Shown here in pieces: positions 55,963 to 64,000 of a DNA stretch of 64,000 nucleotides. The notes beneath the pieces are model-generated. The model was not told the origin of the DNA and ran no database searches. It saw only the letters and a program-made list of their open reading frames with translations. Source of the DNA: Chitinophagales bacterium (lineage in GTDB: Bacteria > Bacteroidota > Bacteroidia > Chitinophagales > UBA10324); contig JACDDS010000005.1 in assembly GCA_013816805.1 (NCBI GenBank), forward strand, positions 124,001 to 188,000, given 5' to 3'. The translations under genes and the position numbers were made by a program. The number at the start of each line of letters is the position of its first letter. Positions within the stretch are counted from its first letter, which is position 1.

Positions 55963-58900
55963 ATGTCCCGCCAGCTAATTCAGCAGTATTATACCAAGCT
56001 CGATAAGATCATTCAGTATGGAGGCATACGCAATGAAACTGCCATCCGCGGTGCGTTTCACGATCTTTTAAATCATTATGCGGAGAAGAGAAATCTGCTG
56101 GTGGTGGAAGAATGTCCGGTGCAGGGAACGAAAGGAAAAAATGTAATTCCCGATGGTGTTTTAAAAAATGCTTTCCGTCTCGACCTTGGCATCTGGGAAA
56201 GCAAGGATGAAGCGGATACACTCAACGATGAGATCGATAAGAAGCACAAAAGAGGTTATCCTTTTTATAATGCATTGTTCGAAGACAGCCGCACAGCGGT
56301 GCTCTTTCAATATGGAGAAAAAGTTCGGGAAGCAAATATCCGCGAGCCGGACGAGCTTGATAAGCTTCTTGACACCTTCCTCAATTACCGGAATGAATAC
56401 ATAGCAGATTTTGAGAAGGCGCTGGAACAATTCCGACACGACATCCCTACGATTGTAGAAACCCTGCGTGAAAAGATTGATACAGCCAGCAAGCTGAATA
56501 AAAATTTCCTTGCTGCACAAACTTCTTTTCTGGAACTCTGTAAAGCAGAGATCAATCCTGACATCACACTTGCGGACATCCGTGAGATGATGATCCAGCA
56601 CATTCTAACGAGCGACATCTTCAACAAAGTTTTTGACGATCCCGGCTTTCACAGCCATAACACGATTGCTGCCGAGCTGGAAAAACTTACCGGCATTTTG
56701 TTTTCTTATTCTGAAAAGAAGAACCTGCTGATGAGCATCGAGCATTACTACGATGCCATCAACTCTGCCGCGGCGAGCATCACCGACCATCACGAGAAGC
56801 AGAAGTTTTTGAAATCGCTCTATGAAAATTTCTACAAAGTCTATAATCCCAAAGCGGCTGATCGTCTCGGCGTGGTGTACACGCCCAATGAGATTGTGAA
56901 GTTCATGATCGAGAGCACTGACTATTTGCTCAACAGGCATTTCGGAAAAACACTCGCTGATAAAAACGTGGAGATACTCGATCCTGCTACAGGCACGGGC
57001 ACCTTCATCTGCGACATCATCGAGCACATACCCAAGCAGCAGCTGCTATACAAATACAAGAATGAGCTGCACGCCAATGAAGTGGCCATTCTTCCTTACT
57101 ATATCAGCAATCTCAACATCGAGTACACCTTTAAGCAGAAAATGGGCATGTACGAGGAGTTCACCAATCTCTGTTTTGTTGATACGCTCGACAACACGGC
57201 AGCCCTTGCGTATGCAGGCAAGCAACATTCGATGTTTGGACTGAGCAGTGAAAACACCAACCGCATCAAGCGCCAGAATGGAAAAAAAATTTCAGTCATC
57301 ATCGGCAATCCGCCTTACAATGCCAATCAGAAAAATGAAAATGAGAATAACAAGAACCGCGAGTATCCTGACATTGACAAGCGAATAAAAAATACCTACA
57401 TCGAAAATAGCACAGCGCAGAAGACCAAGATGTATGACATGTATGCTCGCTTTTATCGATGGGCTATGGATCGGATTGATCAAAATGGAGTTATTGCCTT
57501 TATAAGTAACCGAGGCTTTATTGATAAGCGTGGATATGATGGATTCAGAAAAGCTATTCAAGAGGATTTCGAAGCAGCTTATATTATTGATACAAAGAGT
57601 GACGTAAATGATAATCCTAAAATTGCTGGTACAACTCACAATGTCTTTGGAATTAGAACGGGCGTAGCGATAATGTTTTTAGTAAAAAGAGTAAGTAAAA
57701 AAGCTACTTGTACTATCAACTACATAAGCTTAAGTGATGAAGCAAGGAAAGAAGAAAAGTGGCAGTGGTTTCATGATAATCGAATAGAAAATCTTCCATT
57801 TGAAAGAATTTCTCCGGACAAGAGCAACAACTGGGTAAACATTGCTGAGAACAATTGGGACGAAATGATTCCAATTTGCTCAAAGGAAGTAAAGACAGGG
57901 AAGAGTAAGCAAGCGATATTTGATTTCTATTCACTTGGCGTTGTAACAGCGCGCGATGAATGGGTTTATGACTTTAATGAAACGACTTTAGAAAGAAAAA
58001 TTAGATTTCTAATCGACTCATACAACAAAGATGTTGCGCGCCATTATGGAAAGATAGAAAAGGGAAAAGTCAAAGACGTGGTTGACTACTCAATAAAATG
58101 GACTCGAGCGATAAAGAATGATTTAATAAAAGGCAAGAGATACAAGATTGATAATGAAAAAATCATTGACTCGAACTACCGACCCTTTGTAAAGATGAAA
58201 ATGTATTTCAGCCGAGAACTTAATGAAATGCAGAATCGAGTTCGAGAAATTTTGCCAGCAGGAACAGGGGATAATTTTTTTATTGCGTTAATGGGAAATG
58301 ACTCTCCCAAACCATTCATAGTTTTTTCTGCAGACAAAATTTTTGATTACAACGGATTAAGTCCTGCGGCAAATGGGACGAAGTGTCTTCCTCTCTACCG
58401 CTACGATTTCACCGGCAACCGAATAGAAAACGTCACCGATTGGGGCTTGGAGCAATTTAGAGAACATTATCTCAACCATGATTCAAATGATTTAAGGATT
58501 AACATGATTAAGAATAAACAAAATCAGGGTAGTCATGAAAATCCAATAAATCATGGTTCAGACATGATTAAGAATAAAGACAATCAGGGTGATCATGGAA
58601 ATCCAATGAATCATGGTTCAGACAGCATCACAAAAGAATCCATCTTCCATTACTGCTATGCCGTGCTTCACAATCCTGCTTACAGAAAAAAGTATGAGCT
58701 CAATCTCAAGCGCGAGTTTCCGCGCATTCCTTTTTACGATGACTTCTGGAAATGGAGTGCATGGGGAAAGCAGTTGATGGACCTGCACATCAACTATGAA
58801 ACAACAACGCCTTATCCCCTGAAAGAAATCACAAGTGACACGAAAGCGGAGCAAAAGAAAAAAGTAAAAGAGCTTTTTGCTAAAGTGGAAGAACCGCAAT

Positions 58901-59217
58901 CGCTCTACGCGCATAAGCCTAAAATAAAAGTGAAGCTGAAAGCCGATAAAGAATCAGGCACGATTGAGATTGATGAACTCACAATTCTCACAGGTATTCC
59001 AAAAGAAGCCTGGGAATACAAGCTCGGCAACCGCACGGCCCTCGAATGGATTCTCGATCAGTACAAAGAGAAAAAAACAAAAGACCCAACCATCGCTGAG
59101 AAGTTCAACACGTATCGCTTCGCTGATTATAAGGAAAAGGTGATTGAGTTGCTAAAAAGAGTTTGTACTGTTAGTGTGGAGACAGTGAAGATTATTGCAA
59201 AAATGTCTGAACCATGA
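55963..59217 (+). CDS. Single-chain restriction-modification enzyme (type IIG / type ISP-like)
   Basis: A 1084-residue protein that both cuts and methylates DNA. The N-terminal PD-(D/E)XK nuclease has D64 (VIPDG), D74 and E79-S-K81 (DLGIWESK). A helical spacer (about 130-300) leads to an N6-adenine methyltransferase with motif I DPATGTGTF (340-348) and motif IV NPPY (449-452). The C-terminus (about 560-1084) is a type ISP-like specificity domain (YRYDFTGNRIENVTDWGL). It lacks the helicase of true type ISP enzymes. The 57.4-58.4 kb part is much more AT-rich than both sides, and two 60-bp repeats lie within the gene. Confidence 0.85.
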   Translation: MSRQLIQQYYTKLDKIIQYGGIRNETAIRGAFHDLLNHYAEKRNLLVVEECPVQGTKGKNVIPDGVLKNAFRLDLGIWESKDEADTLNDEIDKKHKRGYPFYNALFEDSRTAVLFQYGEKVREANIREPDELDKLLDTFLNYRNEYIADFEKALEQFRHDIPTIVETLREKIDTASKLNKNFLAAQTSFLELCKAEINPDITLADIREMMIQHILTSDIFNKVFDDPGFHSHNTIAAELEKLTGILFSYSEKKNLLMSIEHYYDAINSAAASITDHHEKQKFLKSLYENFYKVYNPKAADRLGVVYTPNEIVKFMIESTDYLLNRHFGKTLADKNVEILDPATGTGTFICDIIEHIPKQQLLYKYKNELHANEVAILPYYISNLNIEYTFKQKMGMYEEFTNLCFVDTLDNTAALAYAGKQHSMFGLSSENTNRIKRQNGKKISVIIGNPPYNANQKNENENNKNREYPDIDKRIKNTYIENSTAQKTKMYDMYARFYRWAMDRIDQNGVIAFISNRGFIDKRGYDGFRKAIQEDFEAAYIIDTKSDVNDNPKIAGTTHNVFGIRTGVAIMFLVKRVSKKATCTINYISLSDEARKEEKWQWFHDNRIENLPFERISPDKSNNWVNIAENNWDEMIPICSKEVKTGKSKQAIFDFYSLGVVTARDEWVYDFNETTLERKIRFLIDSYNKDVARHYGKIEKGKVKDVVDYSIKWTRAIKNDLIKGKRYKIDNEKIIDSNYRPFVKMKMYFSRELNEMQNRVREILPAGTGDNFFIALMGNDSPKPFIVFSADKIFDYNGLSPAANGTKCLPLYRYDFTGNRIENVTDWGLEQFREHYLNHDSNDLRINMIKNKQNQGSHENPINHGSDMIKNKDNQGDHGNPMNHGSDSITKESIFHYCYAVLHNPAYRKKYELNLKREFPRIPFYDDFWKWSAWGKQLMDLHINYETTTPYPLKEITSDTKAEQKKKVKELFAKVEEPQSLYAHKPKIKVKLKADKESGTIEIDELTILTGIPKEAWEYKLGNRTALEWILDQYKEKKTKDPTIAEKFNTYRFADYKEKVIELLKRVCTVSVETVKIIAKMSEP
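58474..58623. repeat. Repeat element inside the RM gene with 60-bp tandem copies
   Basis: A left end, AACCATGATTCAAATGATTT, starts at 58474. Two tandem 60-bp units follow (58501-58560 and 58561-58620, 53 of 60 bases identical), each running into GGTTCAGAC (58555-58563, 58615-58623). They keep the reading frame and add an N-, H-, G- and D-rich low-complexity stretch to the protein. The ends match the element at 59205. Confidence 0.85.
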
Positions 59218-59321
59218 TTTGAAGGATGAAAAGATTACCATGATTAAAAAAGACTGAAGGTTGGACACATGCTGGTAAAAAAATCAAGTAATCCTCTAAT
59301 CCTTTCCATTAAGGTTCAGAC
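59205..59321. repeat. 117-bp inverted-repeat element at the RM stop codon
   Basis: GTCTGAACC (59205-59213) and GGTTCAGAC (59313-59321) are perfect 9-bp inverted ends; with gaps ignored, 19 of the outer 25 positions match. The left end supplies the last codons (S-E-P) and stop of the RM gene. It has no gene, and resembles a MITE-like or REP-like repeat. Confidence 0.75.
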
Positions 59322-59323
59322 AA
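59291..59323. repeat. 33-bp direct repeat, left copy flanking the GxxExxY gene
   Basis: This stretch (the right end of the 117-bp element plus two bases) is repeated at 59747-59779 with 30 of 33 bases identical. The two copies lie 456 bases apart and bracket the GxxExxY gene. Confidence 0.85.
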
Positions 59324-59370
59324 TGATTGAAAAGAATTGAAGTAGTATCTTGATTAAAAAATAAATAATC

Positions 59371-59798
59371 ATGAAATATGAAGACTTAACCCGAAGATTA
59401 TTCGAGCGGCAATGAAAGTTCATTCTTCATTGGGAAATGGTTTTCAGGAGGTTATTTATCAGCGGGCAATGGAAATTGAAATGCCCTTTGAGGAACTTCA
59501 ATTCGAGCGGGAGAAAGAAATACCGATCTATTACCGAGATATTCAAATAGTTACACGCCGTGTGGATTTTTTTGTAGAGGGTTTAATTATGGTTGAATTG
59601 AAAGCGCTAACTCATCTGGAAGATGTTCACCTGGCACAGGCAATGAATTATCTTGAAGCATATCAAATGGAAATTGGTTTACTGATAAATTTCGGAGCAA
59701 AAAGTCTCGACTTTAAGCGGGTACACAACAACAAGCTAATCAACTCATCCTCTAATCCATTCAATCAAGGTTCAGACAAAGGAGAGTTACTACGGTAA
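59371..59798 (+). pseudogene. GxxExxY-family PD-(D/E)XK protein, frameshifted at the 5' end
   Basis: The frame from 59412 encodes 128 residues with the GxxExxY motif (G10-F-Q-E13-V-I-Y16) and a nuclease-like D52...E62-L-K64. The family normally begins MKYEDLT...IIxAAMxVH. That start exists at 59371 but is one base out of frame: MKYEDLTRR reads into a stop, while the next frame gives IIRAAMKVHSS. One missing base near 59396-59400 explains it. Translation could restart at 59412. The C-terminal 15 or so codons read through a repeat end. Confidence 0.7.
59747..59779. repeat. 33-bp direct repeat, right copy inside the GxxExxY 3' end
   Basis: Copy of 59291-59323 with three mismatches. It forms the last in-frame codons (SSSNPFNQGSDK) of the GxxExxY gene. 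Confidence 0.85.
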
Positions 59799-60036
59799 GG
59801 ATAGAGCATGTGAAATTGTCCAGAAGATGATAAATAAAACAAATGAAGTCGTGAAAGCCGACATCTTTATTTGAAACTAAACCTGCTACTTGGGACTGCG
59901 CGGTATTGACAAGTCAAATATTCGGAGGCGCTGGGGCGGTTCTGTTCCATTTAAACAGAACAGTCCAAAGGATTTTATATCTCACTACATCGCTTAGACC
60001 ATTGAGAATTTGTATTTGTAAAGAATGGAATAATGT

Positions 60037-60375
60037 ATGATAACTTTCAGCTACACAGTTAGGTATCACTACAAACGGAATCCTTATAAAGCGGAACGCT
60101 ATCAATATGAAATTCGCGATTGTACGTTCAAGAGAGCGATAATTCAGCAAGAAGAACTGCTTGAAAACATGTCTAAGAAATACAAGCAGAAGATCAGAAA
60201 AGTGTTACCTGAAACACAACAAGAAGGAATTTACGAATTCAAGCAATATAATCGCTTATCGTGTAAGCCCAACGGATATGTGAGAACAATAATGGGCTGG
60301 GTAATTTCCGATACTTACAGCGACGCCTACTTAAGTATATGCTACCATTACGATCCATTGATGGAACATGTGTAG
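60037..60375 (+). CDS. Hypothetical 112-aa protein in the accessory region
   Basis: An orphan ORF of normal codon structure. The translation (TVRYHYKRNPYKAERYQYEI, MGWVISDTYSDAYLSICYHY) is rich in Tyr, Lys and Arg and has no signal peptide, membrane helix or recognised motif. It lies among the RM, GxxExxY and zinc-finger genes and may be accessory. The start at 60037 is the first ATG. Function unknown. Confidence 0.5.
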   Translation: MITFSYTVRYHYKRNPYKAERYQYEIRDCTFKRAIIQQEELLENMSKKYKQKIRKVLPETQQEGIYEFKQYNRLSCKPNGYVRTIMGWVISDTYSDAYLSICYHYDPLMEHV

Positions 60376-60608
60376 ATTTTTTCTGATAACCTTCCCCGTA
60401 TTTTCAATAAAAATTTTCCAATTAGATGGTTCTTCTCCTCGCCCAAAACATAACTTAAATTTTATAAAATACTATTTATAACAGACCTAACAACTATAAG
60501 GATTTTATTCTGCACCTGAATTTGACAACTTAAGAAGTATGGATTGTACGATTATGTTAAAATTTTACAGCACTTGCTTCTTTTCACAGGTATTTGAGCG
60601 AAATATTT

Positions 60609-61586
60609 TTACATTGATATACCTTTTTCAGCACTTCTTCTGGTTTTCCAGCGTCGTACCGGAGCACATCGGGGACACCATCTACCATTAATAATAGCGT
60701 TAGGCTTTGCCAGCCATTCATGGTTTTGTTCACATTTCCATCGGAGTTTGGTTTTGTTATTTGTATACGTTGAGGATAGACAAAGACCACCTCTTTTTTT
60801 TGCCAGATCCTGCATATCATGTATGGTATGCTTCTTCTTGCCTGCGCAGTATGGGCACCAGGATTGGTTAAAAATGATATTTACCGGTTTCGCTTCCCAC
60901 GTATGCCCGTTCCTGCATTGCCATTTCAGCGGAGTATGTGCTCGGCTATACTTTAAAGAGAGACAAACGCCGCCCCTGTCTTTAGCAACGCGCTGCATTT
61001 CAGCGATAGAATGATTATGTCTTCCGGCACAATAGGGGCACCATGTTCCTCTCTTAACGGCAATGGGTATAGCATCCCAGATATGACCGTCTTCGCATTG
61101 CCAAGTGATTTTGGTGTCGTTGGTTACAAATACTGATGACAGTAGTTTTCCTCCTCTTTGCCTCGCAATCTCCTGATATACCTTAATATCAGTTCTGCGT
61201 TTGTCTGCCGCAACCCGATCAGCACATCGTTTGCACCACCTACCCTTCTGTATTTGCTTCGGAGTTGTGCTCCAGTAGTGTCCCCGTTCGCATTTAAAGT
61301 GTAACTTGGTTGTGAAGGTTATATAACGGTTTGACAGGCAAGTTCCGCCCCTGCTTTCCGCAACGGCTTTTAAGTATTGTAATTTTTCCTGCTTCCACTC
61401 GTCTTTAGCGCATTGACTACACCAACCACCTTGCCTTACAATTTCAAAGGTTCTTAAAAAAACATGTCCGTTTTCGCATCTCCACGTGAGTGCTGTTGTT
61501 GGATTAACATATTCCTGGCTCAGACATTTTCCACCTAAGGCCTGAGCATAGAATTTCATATCACTAATATCATAGAGATGTGCCAT
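60609..61586 (-). CDS. Protein of five tandem treble-clef zinc-finger modules
   Basis: A 325-residue protein consisting of five near-equal modules of about 60 residues. Each has C-x3-H in CENGH-type text and W-C-x2-C: C37/H41/C56/C59, C99/H103/C118/C121, C164/H168/C183/C186, C224/H228/C244/C247 and C285/H289/C304/C307. Modules start with RGG-x-CLS-type text. The fold resembles the zinc-ribbon/treble-clef repeats annotated PF14311 (DUF4379). Such proteins are usually small parts of mobile or restriction islands. The cell role is unknown; DNA or RNA binding is an inference. Confidence 0.75.
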   Translation of the reverse strand: MAHLYDISDMKFYAQALGGKCLSQEYVNPTTALTWRCENGHVFLRTFEIVRQGGWCSQCAKDEWKQEKLQYLKAVAESRGGTCLSNRYITFTTKLHFKCERGHYWSTTPKQIQKGRWCKRCADRVAADKRRTDIKVYQEIARQRGGKLLSSVFVTNDTKITWQCEDGHIWDAIPIAVKRGTWCPYCAGRHNHSIAEMQRVAKDRGGVCLSLKYSRAHTPLKWQCRNGHTWEAKPVNIIFNQSWCPYCAGKKKHTIHDMQDLAKKRGGLCLSSTYTNNKTKLRWKCEQNHEWLAKPNAIINGRWCPRCAPVRRWKTRRSAEKGISM

Positions 61587-62152
61587 TATCAGAATCCTTT
61601 TCTAATTCTTTATCAGGCTTCGTGCTTTTCTTAACGTGGGTTTCATTTTGCTTGTTCACTCTGGATTTTTCTATTTCCTTATGCGAGCTAGAAACCTATT
61701 GTATATTGATTATCACGCTCTAAAGTCTAGGTAATTTTATCGGCAGTTCGGGAAGGTATTTAGCCATTATGTAATCACTGTTAAAACCTTCAGTAAATCT
61801 TATCGTCCCGCTCCATGATTAGAATGTTTCTTCGCGTGTGTTCAAGATAAGCATAAATAGAATTTAAGTCCATGGAGAATATTTTTCTTATCAGCCTGAG
61901 AAAAAACGTATTCTCCCTTCATCACGTAACCTTTGCAGTGTTGTTTTGCTTTTGATGCGGAGTTTTCCATTGCCTCGGAAGCTGAAACCCAGCGATCTTC
62001 TTTGATCTCGTGTTTTTCTTTGAGCATTATTATCTAAATTAAGTTTCGTGAGGCGAAGAGAATTGAGAAATCCTCATTGAGTGTGGATGATACAAGACGA
62101 GGGTTTGTAATAGTTATCCTTTATCCTAACGTGGTACCATTGTGGTACCCAA
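61587..62152. other. 566-bp gene-poor stretch
   Basis: It holds the tentative 61-codon ORF at 61842-62027, and two copies of GGTACC 11 bases apart (62133, 62144) near the tRNA-like remnant. No integrase gene was found. The rest shows no clear gene or signal. Confidence 0.35.
61842..62027 (-). CDS. Tentative 61-aa hypothetical ORF
   Basis: A short open frame with a charged, Ala/Ser/Lys-rich middle (RWVSASEAMENSASKAKQHC) and no recognised domain. It could be a small helical protein or chance. Included because this part of the region is otherwise empty. Confidence 0.2.
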   Translation of the reverse strand: MLKEKHEIKEDRWVSASEAMENSASKAKQHCKGYVMKGEYVFSQADKKNILHGLKFYLCLS

Positions 62153-62185
62153 ATAAAAAAAAGCCGAACATTTCTATCCGGCTTT
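62153..62185 (-). terminator. Intrinsic terminator after the tRNA 3'-end copy
   Basis: On the minus strand AAAGCCG pairs with CGGCTTT (62160-62166 with 62179-62185) followed by a T run. It lies just after the tRNA-like remnant, so it may be the original tRNA terminator. Confidence 0.8.
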
Positions 62186-62191
62186 CCTCTC

Positions 62192-62219
62192 TGTTGCGGA
62201 GGCAGGACTCGAACCTGCG
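62192..62219 (-). repeat. Exact 28-bp copy of the initiator tRNA 3' end
   Basis: Identical to 62554-62581, which is the T arm and acceptor 3' side of the tRNA-fMet gene. Beyond it the match decays, but GCTCATA (anticodon region) recurs at 62238-62244 with a GC-rich palindrome between. It marks the far edge of the GIY-YIG cassette. Confidence 0.9.
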
Positions 62220-62255
62220 TCCGCCTCTGGCGGATATGAGCACATCCCTGAATAT

Positions 62256-62513
62256 TTAATCTTGGTATTTCTTCCGTATTAATGAGTGAATAAATTCCCG
62301 CCCAACACCCGATTTTAAAAATTTTTCTCTTTGCATTGCGTGCTTTTTATTGTCATATTCTTCTGTTATTAAAACTTCCCATGGTCTATATCTTATCGCC
62401 CAATCTTTGGTGCCCAGTTCATTATGTGATTTTAGTCTTGCCATTAAATCTGAAGTGAAACCTGTATAGGTTTTGTGATACTGCCTCGAAAAAAGAACAT
62501 ATACTGTAAACAC
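62256..62513 (-). CDS. GIY-YIG family endonuclease (about 85 aa)
   Basis: A small GIY-YIG nuclease of the UPF0213-like, single-domain type. FTVYVLFSRQYHKTYTGFTS is the GIY-YIG region (the YIG position reads YTG), followed by the R and H of ARLKSHN and the catalytic-type E of AMQREKFLKSG. Start codon is uncertain: GTG at 62513 fits the family; TTG at 62522 is possible. It lies between the tRNA-fMet gene and a copy of that tRNA's 3' end. Cleavage of the tRNA locus would explain the arrangement but is inferred. Confidence 0.8.
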   Translation of the reverse strand: MFTVYVLFSRQYHKTYTGFTSDLMARLKSHNELGTKDWAIRYRPWEVLITEEYDNKKHAMQREKFLKSGVGREFIHSLIRKKYQD

Positions 62514-62523
62514 AATCCACAAT

Positions 62524-62552
62524 AAAAAATCCTTCGGGAAAATCGAAGGATT
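62524..62552 (-). terminator. Intrinsic terminator of tRNA-fMet
   Basis: AATCCTTCG and CGAAGGATT (62528-62536 with 62544-62552) form a 9-bp stem followed on the minus strand by T residues. It starts four bases after the tRNA 3' end and overlaps the leader of the GIY-YIG gene. Confidence 0.85.
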
Positions 62553-62555
62553 TTG

Positions 62556-62627
<72 letters not shown>

Positions 62628-62683
62628 ATATAAGGGTGCAAAGGTAAGGTGAAAGTTTCAGTTTGCAACCGTTTGATAATATT

Positions 62684-63853
62684 TTATGTGTTAAGTATCT
62701 CTCTTGCAATTACCATCTTCTGGATCTCTGAGGTGCCCTCCCCTATTGTACACAGTTTGGAATCACGGTAAAATTTTTCTACCGGAAAGTCTTTGGTATA
62801 GCCATAGCCACCAAAAATTTGCACGGCATCGTTTGCAATTTTAACGCAGATTTCAGAGGCATAATATTTTGCCATGGCTGCTTCCTTGGTCATTTTTTCA
62901 CCGCGGTTTTTTAAATCAGCGGCATGATGGGTAAGCAATTCGGCCGCATTGATCTGCGTAACCATATCTGCAAGCTTGAAGCTGATGCCCTGGAAGTTTG
63001 AAATAGGCTGATCGAACTGGTAACGCTCTTTCGAATATTTTAAAGATGCCTCATAAGCTCCCATGGCGATGCCCAGTGCCAGGGAGGCGATGGATATCCT
63101 GCCTCCGTCCAGTACTTTCATAGCCTGCCTGAAGCCTTCCCCTGTTTTACCAAGCATATTTTCCTTTGGCACCCGCACATTATCAAAAATTACCTCCGCC
63201 GTTTCAGAGGCACGCATTCCCAGCTTATTCTCTTTTTTTCCACCCTGCAGACCCGGTGTTCCCCGTTCTACCACAAAGGCAGTGCTGTTATTTGATGTTC
63301 TCGGCTCACCGGTTCTTGCAATTACCACGTATACATCACCGGATCTTCCATGAGTGATCCAGGACTTGGTTCCATTAATTATCCAGTCATCACCATCTGG
63401 CCGGGCAGTACATTTCATATTTCCGGCATCACTTCCCGTATTTGGTTCCGTTAATGCCCATGCTCCCAGTGCTTCTCCCGATGCAAGACGCGGAAGGTAT
63501 TTAGTTTTTTGTTCTGCATTCCCGAACGTTAATATATGACCGGTGCAAAGTGAATTATGCGCAGCCAGCGACAGACCGATGGATCCGCACACCTTTGATA
63601 CTTCCGAAATAACAGTAATATACTCATGGTATCCCAATCCCGCACCTCCATATTCCTCCGGCACCAGAACTCCCATAAGGCCTGTTTCACCAAACTTCAT
63701 AAAAAGCTCTCTTGGAAAAGTCTGGGCTTCATCCCATTCCATCAAATGAGGCCTTATCTCTTTCTCACAAAAATCACGCACAGTTTGTCCAATCATCAAT
63801 TGACTATCGTTCAGTTCAAAGCTTATACCTGGTGCTGCTGCAGCTTCATGCAT
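62684..63853 (-). CDS. Acyl-CoA dehydrogenase
   Basis: A 389-residue flavoenzyme of fatty-acid or amino-acid beta-oxidation. It has the [18 protein letters not shown] and [16 protein letters not shown]/substrate blocks, and the C-terminal [34 protein letters not shown] with its conserved Glu. Length is typical. It has its own promoter and starts 26 bases from a helix-hairpin-helix gene to its right on the same strand. Chain-length preference is not visible. Confidence 0.95.
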   Translation of the reverse strand: MHEAAAAPGISFELNDSQLMIGQTVRDFCEKEIRPHLMEWDEAQTFPRELFMKFGETGLMGVLVPEEYGGAGLGYHEYITVISEVSKVCGSIGLSLAAHNSLCTGHILTFGNAEQKTKYLPRLASGEALGAWALTEPNTGSDAGNMKCTARPDGDDWIINGTKSWITHGRSGDVYVVIARTGEPRTSNNSTAFVVERGTPGLQGGKKENKLGMRASETAEVIFDNVRVPKENMLGKTGEGFRQAMKVLDGGRISIASLALGIAMGAYEASLKYSKERYQFDQPISNFQGISFKLADMVTQINAAELLTHHAADLKNRGEKMTKEAAMAKYYASEICVKIANDAVQIFGGYGYTKDFPVEKFYRDSKLCTIGEGTSEIQKMVIAREILNT

Positions 63854-63867
63854 ATTAAAGTTTTTTT

Positions 63868-63875
63868 CAAAAATA
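63868..63875 (-). promoter_or_regulatory. Bacteroidota -7 promoter element for acyl-CoA dehydrogenase
   Basis: TATTTTTG on the minus strand matches TAnnTTTG, 15 bases before the start codon. Confidence 0.5.
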
Positions 63876-63900
63876 AAAAGAATCCTTTAGAGGTGCAGGG

Positions 63901-64000
63901 TTATAGTTCAATATATGGAATAATCTTATAGTATAAATCATCAGAAACTGCATCTACATTTTTCAGCTGCTCAAGTGAGGTAAAAGCTCCATGCTCCTGG
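63901..64000 (-). CDS. Helix-hairpin-helix protein (3' end only)
   Basis: The gene runs off the window edge. The 32 visible codons (FTSLEQLKNVDAVSDDLY, then KIIPYIEL and stop at 63901-63903) resemble the final helix-hairpin-helix of ComEA-type DNA-binding proteins. The start lies beyond 64000. Confidence 0.7.
   Translation of the reverse strand, partial: QEHGAFTSLEQLKNVDAVSDDLYYKIIPYIEL

Noticed and set aside
60584-60820. 78-codon overlapping frame at the end of the zinc-finger gene
   Set aside because: It overlaps the fifth module in another frame and lacks zinc ligands; a shadow frame.
62133-62149. Two GGTACC copies as integrase arm sites
   Set aside because: Only two short palindromes 11 bases apart, with no integrase gene in the window; could be chance.
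55963-62219. A single integrative island ending at the tRNA copy
   Set aside because: No third copy of the 28-bp tRNA segment lies to the left and no integrase was found, so the tRNA duplication supports only the small GIY-YIG cassette.
62077-62259. Plus-strand frame containing RRQDSNLRPP
   Set aside because: This text is the antisense translation of the tRNA 3' end, a well-known annotation artefact.

Overview
The window looks like a chromosomal segment from a free-living Bacteroidota bacterium, probably near Chitinophagia/Sphingobacteriia. The evidence is an AT-rich base composition; promoters of the TAnnTTTG type; five exported proteins with C-terminal type IX secretion (T9SS) sorting domains; a long TonB-dependent receptor; an OmpA protein with calcium-binding TSP3 repeats; and the gene order parA-parB-DUF5683-dapB-lepB. 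Most of the window is ordinary housekeeping and envelope content. No rRNA and no CRISPR array were seen. RNA genes are one tmRNA and one initiator tRNA-fMet.

Layout. 1-5 kb: end of a surface-polysaccharide region (RmlD-like reductase, DUF1972 glycosyltransferase, membrane glycosyltransferase-like protein flanked by gene fragments) and a NYN/LOTUS RNase-like protein. 5-10.5 kb: T9SS arylsulfotransferase and TonB receptor. 10.6-15.1 kb: segregation and housekeeping operon. 15-26 kb: OmpA, T9SS proteins and fbp, whose leader carries a terminator-like hairpin. 26-29.7 kb: arginase-family enzyme, argS, a 52-aa lipoprotein and a frameshifted SDR. 29.8-30.5 kb: a gene-poor stretch with two short ORFs, each followed by a strong terminator. 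30.6-44.2 kb: GH1-like hydrolase, ABC permease, aconitase, SixA phosphatase, an HD/Pycsar-effector-like membrane protein, a T9SS beta-propeller and a nucleoside-recognition membrane protein. 44.2-55.7 kb: tmRNA, LYS1-like dehydrogenase, MscL, CbpA/CbpM and small membrane or redox proteins.

55.9-62.6 kb is the accessory region and the most interesting part. It holds a single-chain restriction-modification enzyme whose middle is compositionally foreign, an inverted-repeat-bounded repeat family that invades the 3' ends of ORFs, a GxxExxY (PD-(D/E)XK) nuclease gene lying between direct copies of that repeat end, a protein made of five treble-clef zinc-finger modules, and a GIY-YIG nuclease ORF lying between the initiator tRNA gene and a second copy of that tRNA's 3' end. 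The two small nuclease ORFs share one architecture: a nuclease gene flanked by a direct duplication of the sequence it sits against. This suggests minimal nuclease-driven mobile cassettes. The window closes with an acyl-CoA dehydrogenase and the end of a helix-hairpin-helix gene.
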